Source: Hafnia alvei
Lineage (GTDB): Bacteria > Pseudomonadota > Gammaproteobacteria > Enterobacterales > Enterobacteriaceae
Reading direction: 5' to 3'
DNA: 64,000 nucleotides
Assembly: GCF_900095695.1 (NCBI RefSeq)
Contig: NZ_FMIQ01000036.1
Span: forward strand, 1 to 64,000
Positions within the stretch are counted from its first letter, which is position 1; every line of letters starts with the position of its first letter. A model generated the notes under the pieces. That model ran no database searches and was not told where the DNA came from. It was given only the letters and a program-made list of their open reading frames with translations. Position numbers and translations under genes: made by a program. This document shows positions 31,215 to 39,547 of the stretch, piece after piece.

Positions 31215-31294
31215 ATATCTGGAGAATGGTGTTTGTTATGTTTTTTATCCTGCTGCACTCTGTGTTCGCTGACACACAACAGGAGAACTTCAGC

Positions 31295-31675
31295 ATGAAA
31301 AAGCAAAAAATGATGGTGCAATTAATCGGAGTATGGGCTGTGCTTACAGGGGCCTTGCTGCTGCCGTTACAGGCTCAATCAGCGACGCCTGCTAAACCTA
31401 TAACCCCTAACGTTGAACAAACACAAAAAGCCACGGACCCTCAGCCGGTAATTAAAGATGCCTCACCGGGTGCTGTGGGAACCAGCATCAATATCAACAC
31501 CGCCAGTGCGCAAGAGATAGCAACGGCGCTCAACGGTGTTGGCCTGAAGAAAGCGCAGGCGATCGTGGAATATCGTGAGAAAAACGGGGCCTTTACCCAG
31601 ATCGAGCAGTTGGAAGAGGTGAAAGGAATTGGCGCAGCATTAATCGCACGTAACCGCGATCGCTTAAAATTGTGA
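31295..31675 (+). CDS. ybaV: Secreted ComEA-like helix-hairpin-helix protein YbaV
   Basis: 126 residues, against 123 in E. coli. A signal peptide (MKKQKMMVQLIGVWAVLTGA onward, likely cut after QSA) leads to a Pro/Thr-rich linker and a C-terminal double helix-hairpin-helix DNA-binding fold (ININTASAQEIATALNGVG, EEVKGIGAALIARN). The ComEA relation suggests periplasmic DNA binding, but the role is not established. ATG 31295 has AGGAGA upstream; the in-frame extension to 31169 overlaps the ppiD terminator and is rejected. Confidence 0.93.
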   Translation: MKKQKMMVQLIGVWAVLTGALLLPLQAQSATPAKPITPNVEQTQKATDPQPVIKDASPGAVGTSININTASAQEIATALNGVGLKKAQAIVEYREKNGAFTQIEQLEEVKGIGAALIARNRDRLKL

Positions 31676-31766
31676 TCGAGCACAAAATTCAGTGGTCAAA
31701 CCAGTTTGGTTTTTTAGCGCTCTGCTACTTTCAATAGTGCGCTAAGAATTAAAAATAGCTGAGCAG

Positions 31767-31788
31767 GCGACTGCATATTTGCAGTCGC
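31767..31788 (+). terminator. Hairpin after ybaV, weak terminator
   Basis: A perfect 9-bp stem GCGACTGCA/TGCAGTCGC with a TATT loop, about 90 bases after ybaV and 34 before fadM. The tail TTCAG is poor in T, so termination is uncertain. Confidence 0.45.
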
Positions 31789-31821
31789 TTCAGTCAACTA
31801 CTGGAAAAGGCCATATGAACG

Positions 31822-32232
31822 ATGAGCAATGCAACCATCATTAAGGTTCGAGGATATCATTTAGATGTTTATCAGCATGTTAATAACGCCCGTTACCTCG
31901 AGTTCCTTGAGGAGGCGCGTTGGCAGTGGCTTGAAGACCACGGTGCTTTTGATTGGATGATGAAGGAGGCCATCGCGTTTATGGTGGTGAATCTCAACAT
32001 CAACTATCGTCGCGGCGCGGTGCTAAATGATGAGCTGGTGGTGGAGAGTAAGCTGCATCAGCTTAATGGGCGCAGCGGCGTGTTAAATCAAACTATCACT
32101 CGTACTTCAGACAATGAAATTATCATTGATGCTGCTTTAACGTTTGTTTGTACCGATCTGAGAACGCAAAAAGCATTGCCTTTGGAAGGCGCATTACGCG
32201 ATCGTCTGCTGGAATTGAGCGGAGATAAGTGA
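31822..32232 (+). CDS. fadM: Long-chain acyl-CoA thioesterase FadM (YbaW)
   Basis: 136 residues, against 132 in E. coli. A 4HBT hot-dog thioesterase that hydrolyses long-chain acyl-CoA in beta-oxidation. The catalytic Asp is in GYHLDVYQHVNNARYLEF, the family signature, and the INYRRGAVLNDEL strand is conserved. The start ATG 31822 gives the peptide MSNATIIKVRGYH; another ATG 7 bases upstream is out of frame. It is convergent with queC. Confidence 0.95.
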   Translation: MSNATIIKVRGYHLDVYQHVNNARYLEFLEEARWQWLEDHGAFDWMMKEAIAFMVVNLNINYRRGAVLNDELVVESKLHQLNGRSGVLNQTITRTSDNEIIIDAALTFVCTDLRTQKALPLEGALRDRLLELSGDK

Positions 32233-32330
32233 AAATCATAAAATGAGCCGCCAATACGAGAATATAGCGGCTCATTGAAACGTGATCTTATAGGTTGATG
32301 TTGATCATTGTAGCTTGATTTTAGGGGGAG

Positions 32331-32456
32331 CACACCGATGGGGTCGTAGCGGCGTAAGCCGCCGACAACTTTGCCTGGAGCAAAGTTGAACAACGCGTAA
32401 GCGTTGCCCTTTAGGGAGGAACACATGGATGTGTTCCGTAACCGCCCCGCGGTGTG
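32331..32456 (+). repeat. 126-bp element folding into a closed five-way junction, downstream of fadM
   Basis: An outer stem joins CACACCG(AT)GGGG (331-343 within 32 kb) to CCCC(G)CGGTGTG (445-456). Inside are four perfect hairpins in a row: GCGGC-GTAA-GCCGC (32349-32362), CAACTTTGC-CTGGA-GCAAAGTTG (32366-32388), CAACGC-GTAA-GCGTTG (32391-32406) and GGAACACA-TGGA-TGTGTTCC (32418-32437). Two loops are GNRA tetraloops only when read as plus-strand RNA, that is, as part of the fadM 3' region. It contains no gene. It may be a dispersed structured repeat; copy number elsewhere cannot be judged from this window. Confidence 0.7.
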
Positions 32457-32499
32457 GTAGACCCGTGTATCTCGATCTTATAAACGATAGACAAAAATC

Positions 32500-33186
32500 T
32501 TACAGACCGGTTTTTTCTTTCAGGCTTGCAGAAACCGCCGCACGGTTCGCTAAATAATCATTGAGCCCGTGCGAACGCAAATGACAGGCAGCGCATTCAC
32601 CGCAGCCGTCACCCTGAATGCCGTTGTAGCAGGTGAGCGTTTCCTGACGCACCAGATCAAGTTTTTGGTAATGATCGGCTAGTGCCCACGTTTCTGCTTT
32701 GTTCAGCCACATCAACGGGGTTTCGAAACGAACGTCGCGCGCCATGCCTAAGACAATTGCTTTGTTTAACGCTTTCACAAATTCGTCACGGCAGTCTGGG
32801 TAGCCGGAGAAATCAGTTTCGCATACGCCGGTAATCACGGCCTCGGCCTGCACTTGATAAGCATAAATGGCGGCTAAGGTCAGAAACAGAATATTGCGGC
32901 CAGGCACAAAGGTATTTGGAATACCGTCTTCGCTTTCGGTTGGAACCGGAATGTTGTCGCGGGTAAGGCTGCTTATCGCCAGTTCGTTAAGCAAGCCAAC
33001 ATCGAGCACTTTATGCGCTGATGCGCCAAGCTTAATGGCGAGATCGCGTGCCACATCAATCTCAGCACGATGGCGTTGGCCATAATCAAAAGTGATGCAA
33101 TGCACTTCATCATAACGTTCCAAAGCTTGAATTAAACAAGTTGTGGAGTCTTGACCGCCACTGAATACTACCACCGCGCGTTTCAT
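32500..33186 (-). CDS. queC: 7-cyano-7-deazaguanine synthase QueC
   Basis: 228 residues, against 231 in E. coli. It converts 7-carboxy-7-deazaguanine to preQ0 with ATP and ammonia in queuosine biosynthesis. The PP-loop [10 protein letters not shown] is at the N-terminus, and the zinc cysteines [19 protein letters not shown] are near the C-terminus. Confidence 0.97.
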   Translation of the reverse strand: MKRAVVVFSGGQDSTTCLIQALERYDEVHCITFDYGQRHRAEIDVARDLAIKLGASAHKVLDVGLLNELAISSLTRDNIPVPTESEDGIPNTFVPGRNILFLTLAAIYAYQVQAEAVITGVCETDFSGYPDCRDEFVKALNKAIVLGMARDVRFETPLMWLNKAETWALADHYQKLDLVRQETLTCYNGIQGDGCGECAACHLRSHGLNDYLANRAAVSASLKEKTGL

Positions 33187-33203
33187 TGCCTTACCTCTAT
33201 CAA

Positions 33204-33240
33204 TCTAAAAAAAGAGAGGCAGGCAATAAAATTGCCTGCC
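33204..33240 (-). terminator. ybaE terminator
   Basis: A 10-bp stem GGCAGGCAAT/ATTGCCTGCC with an AAA loop is followed on the minus strand by CTCTCTTTTTTT. Confidence 0.88.
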
Positions 33241-33287
33241 ATAACGCTGCCTATGGTAACGGCTATGGAAAGAGATGAACAGCCAGA

Positions 33288-34988
33288 CTATTCATCCGTA
33301 GGCGCGGGAACCCATGCACGACAGAAATCGAACCACCCATAGGCGGTAAGCGTCACGCCTTCTACGCGAGGAGGTGCACTGATTTGATACTGGTAATTAA
33401 ACAGCGGCATGATGATGCTTTGCTGCATGAGATGGGTGTAATAATCCCGTAGAGCATGGTGGCGCTGCGTTTCGTCCGCTAACTGTTGCACGCCATCAAG
33501 CACCGCACAACATTGCTGCTGCTCTTCGTCACTCAAAATCGCCTGCCAAAGCACATCAATCCGCAGCCAATTCTCCAAGGCCACTTCCGGCGACTCGCCG
33601 ATTAATCTGTCGCCTAAAATAATGTCGACGTCGGCAAACTGCTCATTAGATTCCCAACGCTTACCGTCATAGAAGCGTACTTCTAACTCACATCCAGCCT
33701 GTGCTAAGCGTTCCTGTAGTCGGTCGGAAAGCGCGGTGAGCTCTGCCGGTGGATGGTAAAGCAACGTGAGTTTCGGGGGCAGCGTAATCGGCTCAGGAGT
33801 AGGTTCCGGCAGTGGCCAGCCAGTAAGCATTGCGCTGCTGCGTGCGATCAAACCATTTTCAATCGGGAGATGATTGAGCGTATTTTCCTCGCGTATCAGC
33901 GTCGTGAGGTAACGGCTTTGAGCCGCTGTGAGTTTTCCGCGCTTCTGATTGAGAGCGATATAACAAAAGCCTACGCTGGTGCTGCGCTGTACCGGACGCA
34001 CGCTATCCAATTCCTCATACTGCCCGATGGTTATTTTTACCGGATGCTGGCTGCTGGAGGCTGACGCCTGCTCTGGACTGGATGTGATCCAATATTCAAT
34101 CGCATGCAGGTAAGGGCGGTGCAGATGATAGCTGCTGTGCTGCTCAAGCCTAATGAGCATGTCTGACGAGCTGATCTGACGAAAAGGCCCCGCGCCAATT
34201 TCAGGATAATCAGGATGAGGCAAAAGGCAGAGTAAATCAGCCAGACGGTGAGCAAGCCAATAGTCTGCACGCTTTAAGGTAAAACGAATACATAGCGCAT
34301 GGGGCAGAGAAATATCCGCGATGCTACTCAGAAAACTCCCGCAGCGAGGATGATGGCACAGCTGTTTTAGCCGCTGAACCAATTGTTCGGCAGATATAGG
34401 TTGTCCATTGTGCCAGCGCAAATCGCTACGCAGTAAAAACTGCCACCGCAGACCATCGGCGCTGGTTTGCCAATGATGTGCTAAATCGGGCTGTGGATGA
34501 GGATTACCGGTTTCAAAGCGAGTGAGCCCGGCATGGATTGTATGGGCAAGATGCTGCTCGGCGCGCCCGGTTAGCGCCAACGGCGCGATAGGTTCGAGCG
34601 TTCGATAGTACGGAATACGCAGCGTAGGAAGGTCCGCATCCCATTGACCGCCCAGATGCGGCATAAGCAGTTCATTGAGATGAATAGGGTCACGTTCGGC
34701 CAGCTTTAATGCATTTTGATGGTCGCCCGCGTTGAGCAGTTGCTGCATTAGGTTGGCTCGAAGCTGTTGTTCAGGAATAACGCAGTGCAAACGTGCGCGT
34801 TTCCCACGGCCCGCTGTTGCATGCCACTCCAACCACTTCAGCTCTTGAAGCTGGGCTAACAACGTACGCACGTGGCGTTCGCTACAGCAGAAAACCCCAG
34901 CCAGTTCAGCCACGGTTGTCTGAATAGGAGCATCGCCAGCGAACTGGTTTAAACGTTGATATTGGCTAAGTCTTTGCAGCAGGCGCAT
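33288..34988 (-). CDS. ybaE: SgrR-like protein YbaE (DNA-binding plus solute-binding domains)
   Basis: 566 residues, exactly the E. coli YbaE length when started at ATG 34988, which has AGGAT six bases upstream; the frame continues to a TTG at 35015. An N-terminal winged helix region (residues 1-110, with FCCSERHVRTLLAQLQEL) is followed by a family 5 extracellular solute-binding-like domain (about 120-560) without a signal peptide. It is a paralogue of SgrR, the regulator of the glucose-phosphate stress RNA SgrS; the YbaE ligand and targets are unknown. An inverted repeat lies just upstream of its ribosome binding site. Confidence 0.92.
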   Translation of the reverse strand: MRLLQRLSQYQRLNQFAGDAPIQTTVAELAGVFCCSERHVRTLLAQLQELKWLEWHATAGRGKRARLHCVIPEQQLRANLMQQLLNAGDHQNALKLAERDPIHLNELLMPHLGGQWDADLPTLRIPYYRTLEPIAPLALTGRAEQHLAHTIHAGLTRFETGNPHPQPDLAHHWQTSADGLRWQFLLRSDLRWHNGQPISAEQLVQRLKQLCHHPRCGSFLSSIADISLPHALCIRFTLKRADYWLAHRLADLLCLLPHPDYPEIGAGPFRQISSSDMLIRLEQHSSYHLHRPYLHAIEYWITSSPEQASASSSQHPVKITIGQYEELDSVRPVQRSTSVGFCYIALNQKRGKLTAAQSRYLTTLIREENTLNHLPIENGLIARSSAMLTGWPLPEPTPEPITLPPKLTLLYHPPAELTALSDRLQERLAQAGCELEVRFYDGKRWESNEQFADVDIILGDRLIGESPEVALENWLRIDVLWQAILSDEEQQQCCAVLDGVQQLADETQRHHALRDYYTHLMQQSIIMPLFNYQYQISAPPRVEGVTLTAYGWFDFCRAWVPAPTDE

Positions 34989-34999
34989 CGTTAAATCCT

Positions 35000-35021
35000 G
35001 AACAATTTTCTTCAATTGTTC
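35000..35021. promoter_or_regulatory. Perfect inverted repeat upstream of ybaE
   Basis: GAACAATT-TTCTTC-AATTGTTC is an 8-bp perfect dyad, 12 bases before the ybaE start codon and beside its ribosome binding site. It could be an operator, perhaps for autoregulation, or an mRNA hairpin. Confidence 0.45.
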
Positions 35022-35066
35022 ACTATTAGTTCCGTAAATGCCACGCCATACTGTTTATCTCACTAT

Positions 35067-35114
35067 ATTCGTCACAAAAATGATTCGTCACAAAAATGAT
35101 TCGTCACAAAAAGA
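35067..35114 (+). repeat. Three tandem 16-bp repeats directly before cof
   Basis: The unit ATTCGTCACAAAAATG occurs at 35067-35082 and 35083-35098, with a third copy ending AAAGA at 35099-35114. The last copy runs into the AAAGAGG ribosome binding site of cof. Such an array can change in copy number by slippage. Confidence 0.85.
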
Positions 35115-35123
35115 GGTTTCGGT

Positions 35124-35945
35124 ATGGTTCGTTTAGCAGCCTTTGATATGGATGGCACACTGCTGATGCCTAATCATCAGGTTGGGGCTGAAACCTTAGA
35201 TGTGCTGCATCGTTTATCTGAGAACCAGATTGCATTGACGTTTGCAACGGGGCGCCATTTTCTCGAAGTGCGCACTATCGCGCGCCGGTTAGGTTTGCAG
35301 GGCTATATGATTACCGGCAATGGCACGCGGATACACGACCGCGAGGGTAATAACTTATTTTCCAGCGATTTAGTGCCAGAAATTGCGCTTGAGGTTTTGC
35401 ATTCTCATTGGGAAACCCCCGCCTCAGTTCACGTTTTTAGAGATGATGGTTGGTTGACTTCAGTCGAGCGCCCAGAGCTCTTAGTTCCACATGTGGAAAA
35501 TGGTTTTGGCTATCAAATCACGCCGCTGCGTGCTCTGCCGGCTTATGGCATTAGTAAAATCTGTTTCTGTGGCAATCACGATGCTTTAACGCTTTTACAA
35601 ACGCGGCTGCGTCAGCATTTTGGCAAGGCTGTTGATCTGTGTTTTTCGGCCTACGATTGCTTAGAAGTTTTGCCCGCAGGAACTAACAAAGGCTCTGCGC
35701 TGAGTCATTTATGCGACCATCTTGATATCGATCTTGCTGATTGTATGGCGTTTGGTGATGCGATGAATGACAGAGAAATGCTGGGCATGGTGGGTAAAGG
35801 CTACATCATGGGTAATGCATTGCCGCAGCTTAAAGCCAGCTTGCCACACTTAGAGATTATTGGTCACTGCCAGCAACAGGCGGTGGCACAACAATTAAAC
35901 AATTGGCTGAGTTCACCAAAAAAACCTCACCATTCCCCCGAATAA
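35124..35945 (+). CDS. cof: HMP-PP phosphatase Cof (HAD family)
   Basis: 273 residues, against 272 in E. coli. A type IIB HAD phosphatase that hydrolyses 4-amino-2-methyl-5-hydroxymethylpyrimidine diphosphate and other phosphates. Motif I DMDGTLL is at residues 8-14 and motif IV FGDAMNDREML near residue 211. An AAGAGG site precedes ATG 35124. Confidence 0.96.
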   Translation: MVRLAAFDMDGTLLMPNHQVGAETLDVLHRLSENQIALTFATGRHFLEVRTIARRLGLQGYMITGNGTRIHDREGNNLFSSDLVPEIALEVLHSHWETPASVHVFRDDGWLTSVERPELLVPHVENGFGYQITPLRALPAYGISKICFCGNHDALTLLQTRLRQHFGKAVDLCFSAYDCLEVLPAGTNKGSALSHLCDHLDIDLADCMAFGDAMNDREMLGMVGKGYIMGNALPQLKASLPHLEIIGHCQQQAVAQQLNNWLSSPKKPHHSPE

Positions 35946-35965
35946 CGAGGATTCTTTTACAGCCG

Positions 35966-36002
35966 CCGGGCCTACACATCGTGTGTATAGCCCGGTTTTT
36001 TA
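35966..36002. terminator. cof terminator
   Basis: A CCGGGC/GCCCGG stem with an upper TACACA/TGTGTA helix is followed by TTTTTT. It ends cof and may also serve the convergent ccdA. Confidence 0.88.
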
Positions 36003-36028
36003 TTTCTGCTTTAAACAGAATAGGTAAG

Positions 36029-37069
36029 CTACATCGCTTCCAACTGTTGGGTATATTGGCTTAAATCGCCAATATTCGTTTTCACCCAATCAGCATCATA
36101 GTAGGTGTCTAAATAACGTTCACCGCTGTCGCAGAGCAGGGTAACGATAGCGCCTTGTTCGCCACGATCGCGCATTTGACGTGCCAGCGTTAATGCACCC
36201 CACATATTTGTTCCTGTCGAAGCGCCGACCTTGCGCCCTAATACCTTCTGCAGCCAATGGATAGTGGCGATGCTGGCGGCATCTGGAACCCGCATCATGC
36301 TGTCGATAGCCTCAGGGATAAATGAAGGCTCAGCTCGTGGTCGTCCGATACCTTCGATTTTGCTGCCACAGGTGCCCGTAATGGTGCGGTCTTTTTGCAA
36401 ATAGCTATCCATAAACACCGAGTTTTCAGGATCGACCACCATCAGATGAGTCGGGTGTCCTTGGTAACGAATATAGCGGCCTAAGGTTGCAGACGTGCCG
36501 CCGGTGCCCGCGCTCATGACGATATAAACGGGAACCGGATGCGGCTCGCGCTCCATCTGGCGAAATATGCTATCGGCAATATTATTGTTGCCACGCCAGT
36601 CGGTTGCTCGTTCAGCATTGGTAAACTGATCCATGTAATGGCCGTTTAATTCTTTGGCCAATTGCTCTGACGCCGCATAAATCTGGCTGGCGCTATCAAC
36701 AAAATGGCAGTGTCCGCCATAGAATTCGATCTGCTCGACCTTTTTACGTGCGGTGCATGAAGGCATCACGGCGATAAACGGCAAATTCAGCAGTCGAGCG
36801 AAATAGGCTTCGGAGACGGCGGTGCTGCCTGAAGAGGCTTCGATGATCGTGGTGTCTTCTTTAATCCAACCGTTACATAACCCATATAAAAAGAGTGAGC
36901 GGGCTAGACGATGTTTCAGGCTGCCGGTTGGATGCGTGCTCTCATCTTTCAGATACAAATAGATGCCGGGAAAAGTAGGAAGATTTAGGCGAATAAGGTG
37001 TGTGTCTGCCGAACGTTGAAAATCGGCTTCGATCTCGCTGATAGCGTGCTTTACCCAAGCGTTGTTCAT
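36029..37069 (-). CDS. ccdA: PLP-dependent cysteine desulfhydrase, CcdA type
   Basis: 346 residues of the cysteine synthase/cystathionine beta-synthase fold II family. The PLP lysine is in [13 protein letters not shown]; the substrate loop [15 protein letters not shown] and phosphate loop [14 protein letters not shown] are intact, and the C-terminus has [16 protein letters not shown]. It is divergent from an Lrp-type regulator of the DecR/CcdR group, which is the arrangement reported for the cysteine-inducible ccdA-ccdR system of Pantoea ananatis; there CcdA degrades excess cysteine to pyruvate, ammonia and sulfide. E. coli K-12 lacks this gene at the locus. The activity is inferred from context. 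Confidence 0.8.
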   Translation of the reverse strand: MNNAWVKHAISEIEADFQRSADTHLIRLNLPTFPGIYLYLKDESTHPTGSLKHRLARSLFLYGLCNGWIKEDTTIIEASSGSTAVSEAYFARLLNLPFIAVMPSCTARKKVEQIEFYGGHCHFVDSASQIYAASEQLAKELNGHYMDQFTNAERATDWRGNNNIADSIFRQMEREPHPVPVYIVMSAGTGGTSATLGRYIRYQGHPTHLMVVDPENSVFMDSYLQKDRTITGTCGSKIEGIGRPRAEPSFIPEAIDSMMRVPDAASIATIHWLQKVLGRKVGASTGTNMWGALTLARQMRDRGEQGAIVTLLCDSGERYLDTYYDADWVKTNIGDLSQYTQQLEAM

Positions 37070-37167
37070 GATAATGGCCTATGTGAGTCAGTCTGAACGT
37101 ATGGGATAAGACTATCGGATTTTGCAGAAAAAGAAGTTGCTATATAGACTTCATATTGGCCTAATAA

Positions 37168-37182
37168 GAGAAAATATTTCTC
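37168..37182. promoter_or_regulatory. Candidate DecR/CcdR operator
   Basis: GAGAAA-ATA-TTTCTC is a perfect dyad in the 125-bp ccdA/decR divergent gap, 13 bases before the decR start, where binding could control both genes. Lrp-family sites are degenerate, so this is a candidate only. Confidence 0.4.
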
Positions 37183-37194
37183 CATAAGTGATAT

Positions 37195-37656
37195 ATGTTA
37201 GATAAAACAGACCGAAAACTGTTGGAACTCTTACAGCGCGACTGCACTCAGTCGTTGCAGGTGTTGGCCGATGCGGTCAACTTGACCTCTACGCCCTGCT
37301 GGAAACGCCTAAAACGCCTAGAAGATGAGGGCTATATCGTTGGGCGTGTGGCGCTGCTAGACAAGGATAAGCTTGGCCTTGGTCTGACCGCGTTTGTTAT
37401 GATCAAAACCCAGCATCACAGCAGTGAGTGGTATCATCATTTTGTGCAGCAGGTTGAGCACATGCCTGAAATCCTTGCGTTTTATCGTATGGCAGGAGAG
37501 TACGATTATTTAATGCAGGTGCAGGTTGCGGACATGAAAAGCTACGATGCTTTTTATAAGCGATTGGTGAATGCGGTGAAAGGCTTAAGTGACGTCACTT
37601 CCAGTTTTGCGATGGAACAAATAAAAAGCACCACGTTTTTGCCCGTGGGTGAATAA
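37195..37656 (+). CDS. decR: Lrp/AsnC family cysteine-responsive regulator DecR (YbaO/CcdR)
   Basis: 153 residues. An N-terminal winged helix ([23 protein letters not shown] onward) and a C-terminal RAM/AsnC effector domain. E. coli DecR activates the cyuPA cysteine detoxification genes on excess cysteine, and CcdR controls ccdA in Pantoea. The adjacent divergent ccdA supports the same role here. No clear ribosome binding site is seen before ATG 37195. Confidence 0.93.
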   Translation: MLDKTDRKLLELLQRDCTQSLQVLADAVNLTSTPCWKRLKRLEDEGYIVGRVALLDKDKLGLGLTAFVMIKTQHHSSEWYHHFVQQVEHMPEILAFYRMAGEYDYLMQVQVADMKSYDAFYKRLVNAVKGLSDVTSSFAMEQIKSTTFLPVGE

Positions 37657-37747
37657 AGCACACAAATTTGCCCATCACGCAGTTACCTAAGTTTCCTATC
37701 GGTGTTATCCTAGTGCTGTTTATATATACAGCATTCAAAATCAAAGC

Positions 37748-37763
37748 CCATAGCGGGCTATGG
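37748..37763. promoter_or_regulatory. Perfect inverted repeat in the mdlA leader
   Basis: CCATAGC-GG-GCTATGG lies 11 bases before the mdlA GTG start. It could be an operator or, as RNA, shield the weak translation start. Confidence 0.4.
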
Positions 37764-37774
37764 AATAAAAATAC

Positions 37775-39547
37775 GTGAGATTATTTGCCCAACTAGGCTG
37801 GTATTTTCGTCGTGAATGGCGGCGATATCTGGGAGCCGTACTTTTATTAGTCGTTATCGCTATCTTGCAGCTGGTGCCGCCGCGCATTGTTGGCATCGTG
37901 ATTGACGGCGTGTCAAAACAGCATATGCCTGCCACAACGCTGGCGTTTTGGATTGGTATTTTACTGCTCGTCGCGGTGGTGGTGTATCTGTTGCGCTATG
38001 TGTGGCGAGTGCTGCTATTCGGTGCGTCCTATTTGCTGGCCGTTGAACTGCGTGAAAAATATTATCGTCAGCTCAGTAACCAAGCCCCTTCATTTTATCA
38101 CCGCCACCGTACCGGCGATTTGATCGCTAGAGCGACCAACGACGTCGATCGCGTTGTTTTCGCCGCGGGTGAAGGTGTATTGACGCTGGTGGACTCGCTG
38201 GTTATGGGCTTGGCGGTGCTGTTTGTGATGAGCACCCAAATAAGCTGGGAGCTGACGCTGCTGTCTCTTATTCCAATGCCGATTATGGCTATGGTCATTA
38301 AGCATCAAGGCGCGCAGCTACACTCGCGGTTTAAGTCTGCGCAGGCGGCTTTCTCTATGCTCAACGATCAGGCTCAAGAGAGCTTGACCAGCATTCGCAT
38401 GATTAAATCCTTTGGTTTAGAAAATCATCAGTCGAAACGCTTTGCCGACGTTGCAGCTGAAGCCGGTGTCCGCAATATGCACGTGGCCAAGGTCGATGCA
38501 CGCTTTAACCCGACGATTTTTATCGCGATTGGCTGTGCCAACTTGCTGGCGATCGGCGGCGGCGGGGTGATGGTGATTCATGGTCACCTAACGTTAGGGC
38601 AATTGACCAGCTTTGTGATGTATCTGGGCTTAATGATTTGGCCGATGTTGGCATTAGCGTGGATGTTTAACATCGTGGAGCGCGGTAGCGCGGCCTATAG
38701 CCGTATTCGCAGCATGCTGTCCGAGCCATCAACCGTTCAAGACGGCGAGCGGTCTTTACCACTGGGGCGAGGTGCTCTTAGTGTTAATATCGAGCGTTTC
38801 GCCTATAGCGAAGGGACTCATCCTGTACTGCATAACATCCAGTTCAATCTCGCGCCGGGTCAGATGCTAGGCCTGTGCGGGCCAACGGGGGCGGGCAAAA
38901 GCGCGTTGCTCTCATTGATTCAGCGACAGTTTGATCCCGACCAAGGGGAAGTGTGTTTCCACGGCATCTCTTTGCGTGAGCTGCGTCTTGATGAATGGCG
39001 CGCTCGCCTCGCCGTGGTGAGCCAAACACCTTTCCTGTTCTCGGATTCTGTTGCCATGAATATTGCATTAGGTAAACCTGATGTAACACAAGAAGACATT
39101 GAACGCGTGGCGAAGCTCGCCAGCGTACATGAGGATATTCTGCGCTTGCCTGAAGGCTATCAAACCGAAGTGGGAGAGCGTGGTGTGATGCTGTCCGGTG
39201 GGCAAAAGCAGCGCATTTCTATCGCTCGAGCATTGCTATTAGATGCCGAGATTTTGATCCTCGACGATGCGCTATCGGCGGTTGACGGCCGCACAGAATA
39301 TCAAATTCTGCATAATCTGCGCGAATGGGGAGAGAATCGAACGGTGATTATCAGCGCTCATCGTCTTTCTGCGCTGACAGAAGCCAGCGAGATCCTTGTT
39401 CTGCAGCAAGGCGTTGTGGCTCAGCGTGGCTTGCACACTGAACTGAGCCAACAGCGCGGTTGGTATCGAGATATGCATCGCTTCCAGCAAATTGAAGCTC
39501 AGCTTGATGAACCCGATTCGCAGATTCAGGAGCCAGATAATGCGTAA
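37775..39547 (+). CDS. mdlA: Heterodimeric ABC exporter subunit MdlA
   Basis: 590 residues, as in E. coli. Six membrane helices (residues 1-310) are followed by an ATPase domain with Walker [13 protein letters not shown], signature [10 protein letters not shown] and Walker [13 protein letters not shown]. The start is GTG with no strong ribosome binding site. It is a multidrug-resistance-like half transporter that pairs with MdlB; the natural substrate is unknown. It overlaps mdlB by 8 bases. Confidence 0.95.
   Translation: MRLFAQLGWYFRREWRRYLGAVLLLVVIAILQLVPPRIVGIVIDGVSKQHMPATTLAFWIGILLLVAVVVYLLRYVWRVLLFGASYLLAVELREKYYRQLSNQAPSFYHRHRTGDLIARATNDVDRVVFAAGEGVLTLVDSLVMGLAVLFVMSTQISWELTLLSLIPMPIMAMVIKHQGAQLHSRFKSAQAAFSMLNDQAQESLTSIRMIKSFGLENHQSKRFADVAAEAGVRNMHVAKVDARFNPTIFIAIGCANLLAIGGGGVMVIHGHLTLGQLTSFVMYLGLMIWPMLALAWMFNIVERGSAAYSRIRSMLSEPSTVQDGERSLPLGRGALSVNIERFAYSEGTHPVLHNIQFNLAPGQMLGLCGPTGAGKSALLSLIQRQFDPDQGEVCFHGISLRELRLDEWRARLAVVSQTPFLFSDSVAMNIALGKPDVTQEDIERVAKLASVHEDILRLPEGYQTEVGERGVMLSGGQKQRISIARALLLDAEILILDDALSAVDGRTEYQILHNLREWGENRTVIISAHRLSALTEASEILVLQQGVVAQRGLHTELSQQRGWYRDMHRFQQIEAQLDEPDSQIQEPDNA

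Noticed and set aside
32088-32426. 112-codon minus-strand frame over the end of fadM
   Set aside because: It overlaps fadM and the structured element; no product recognised.
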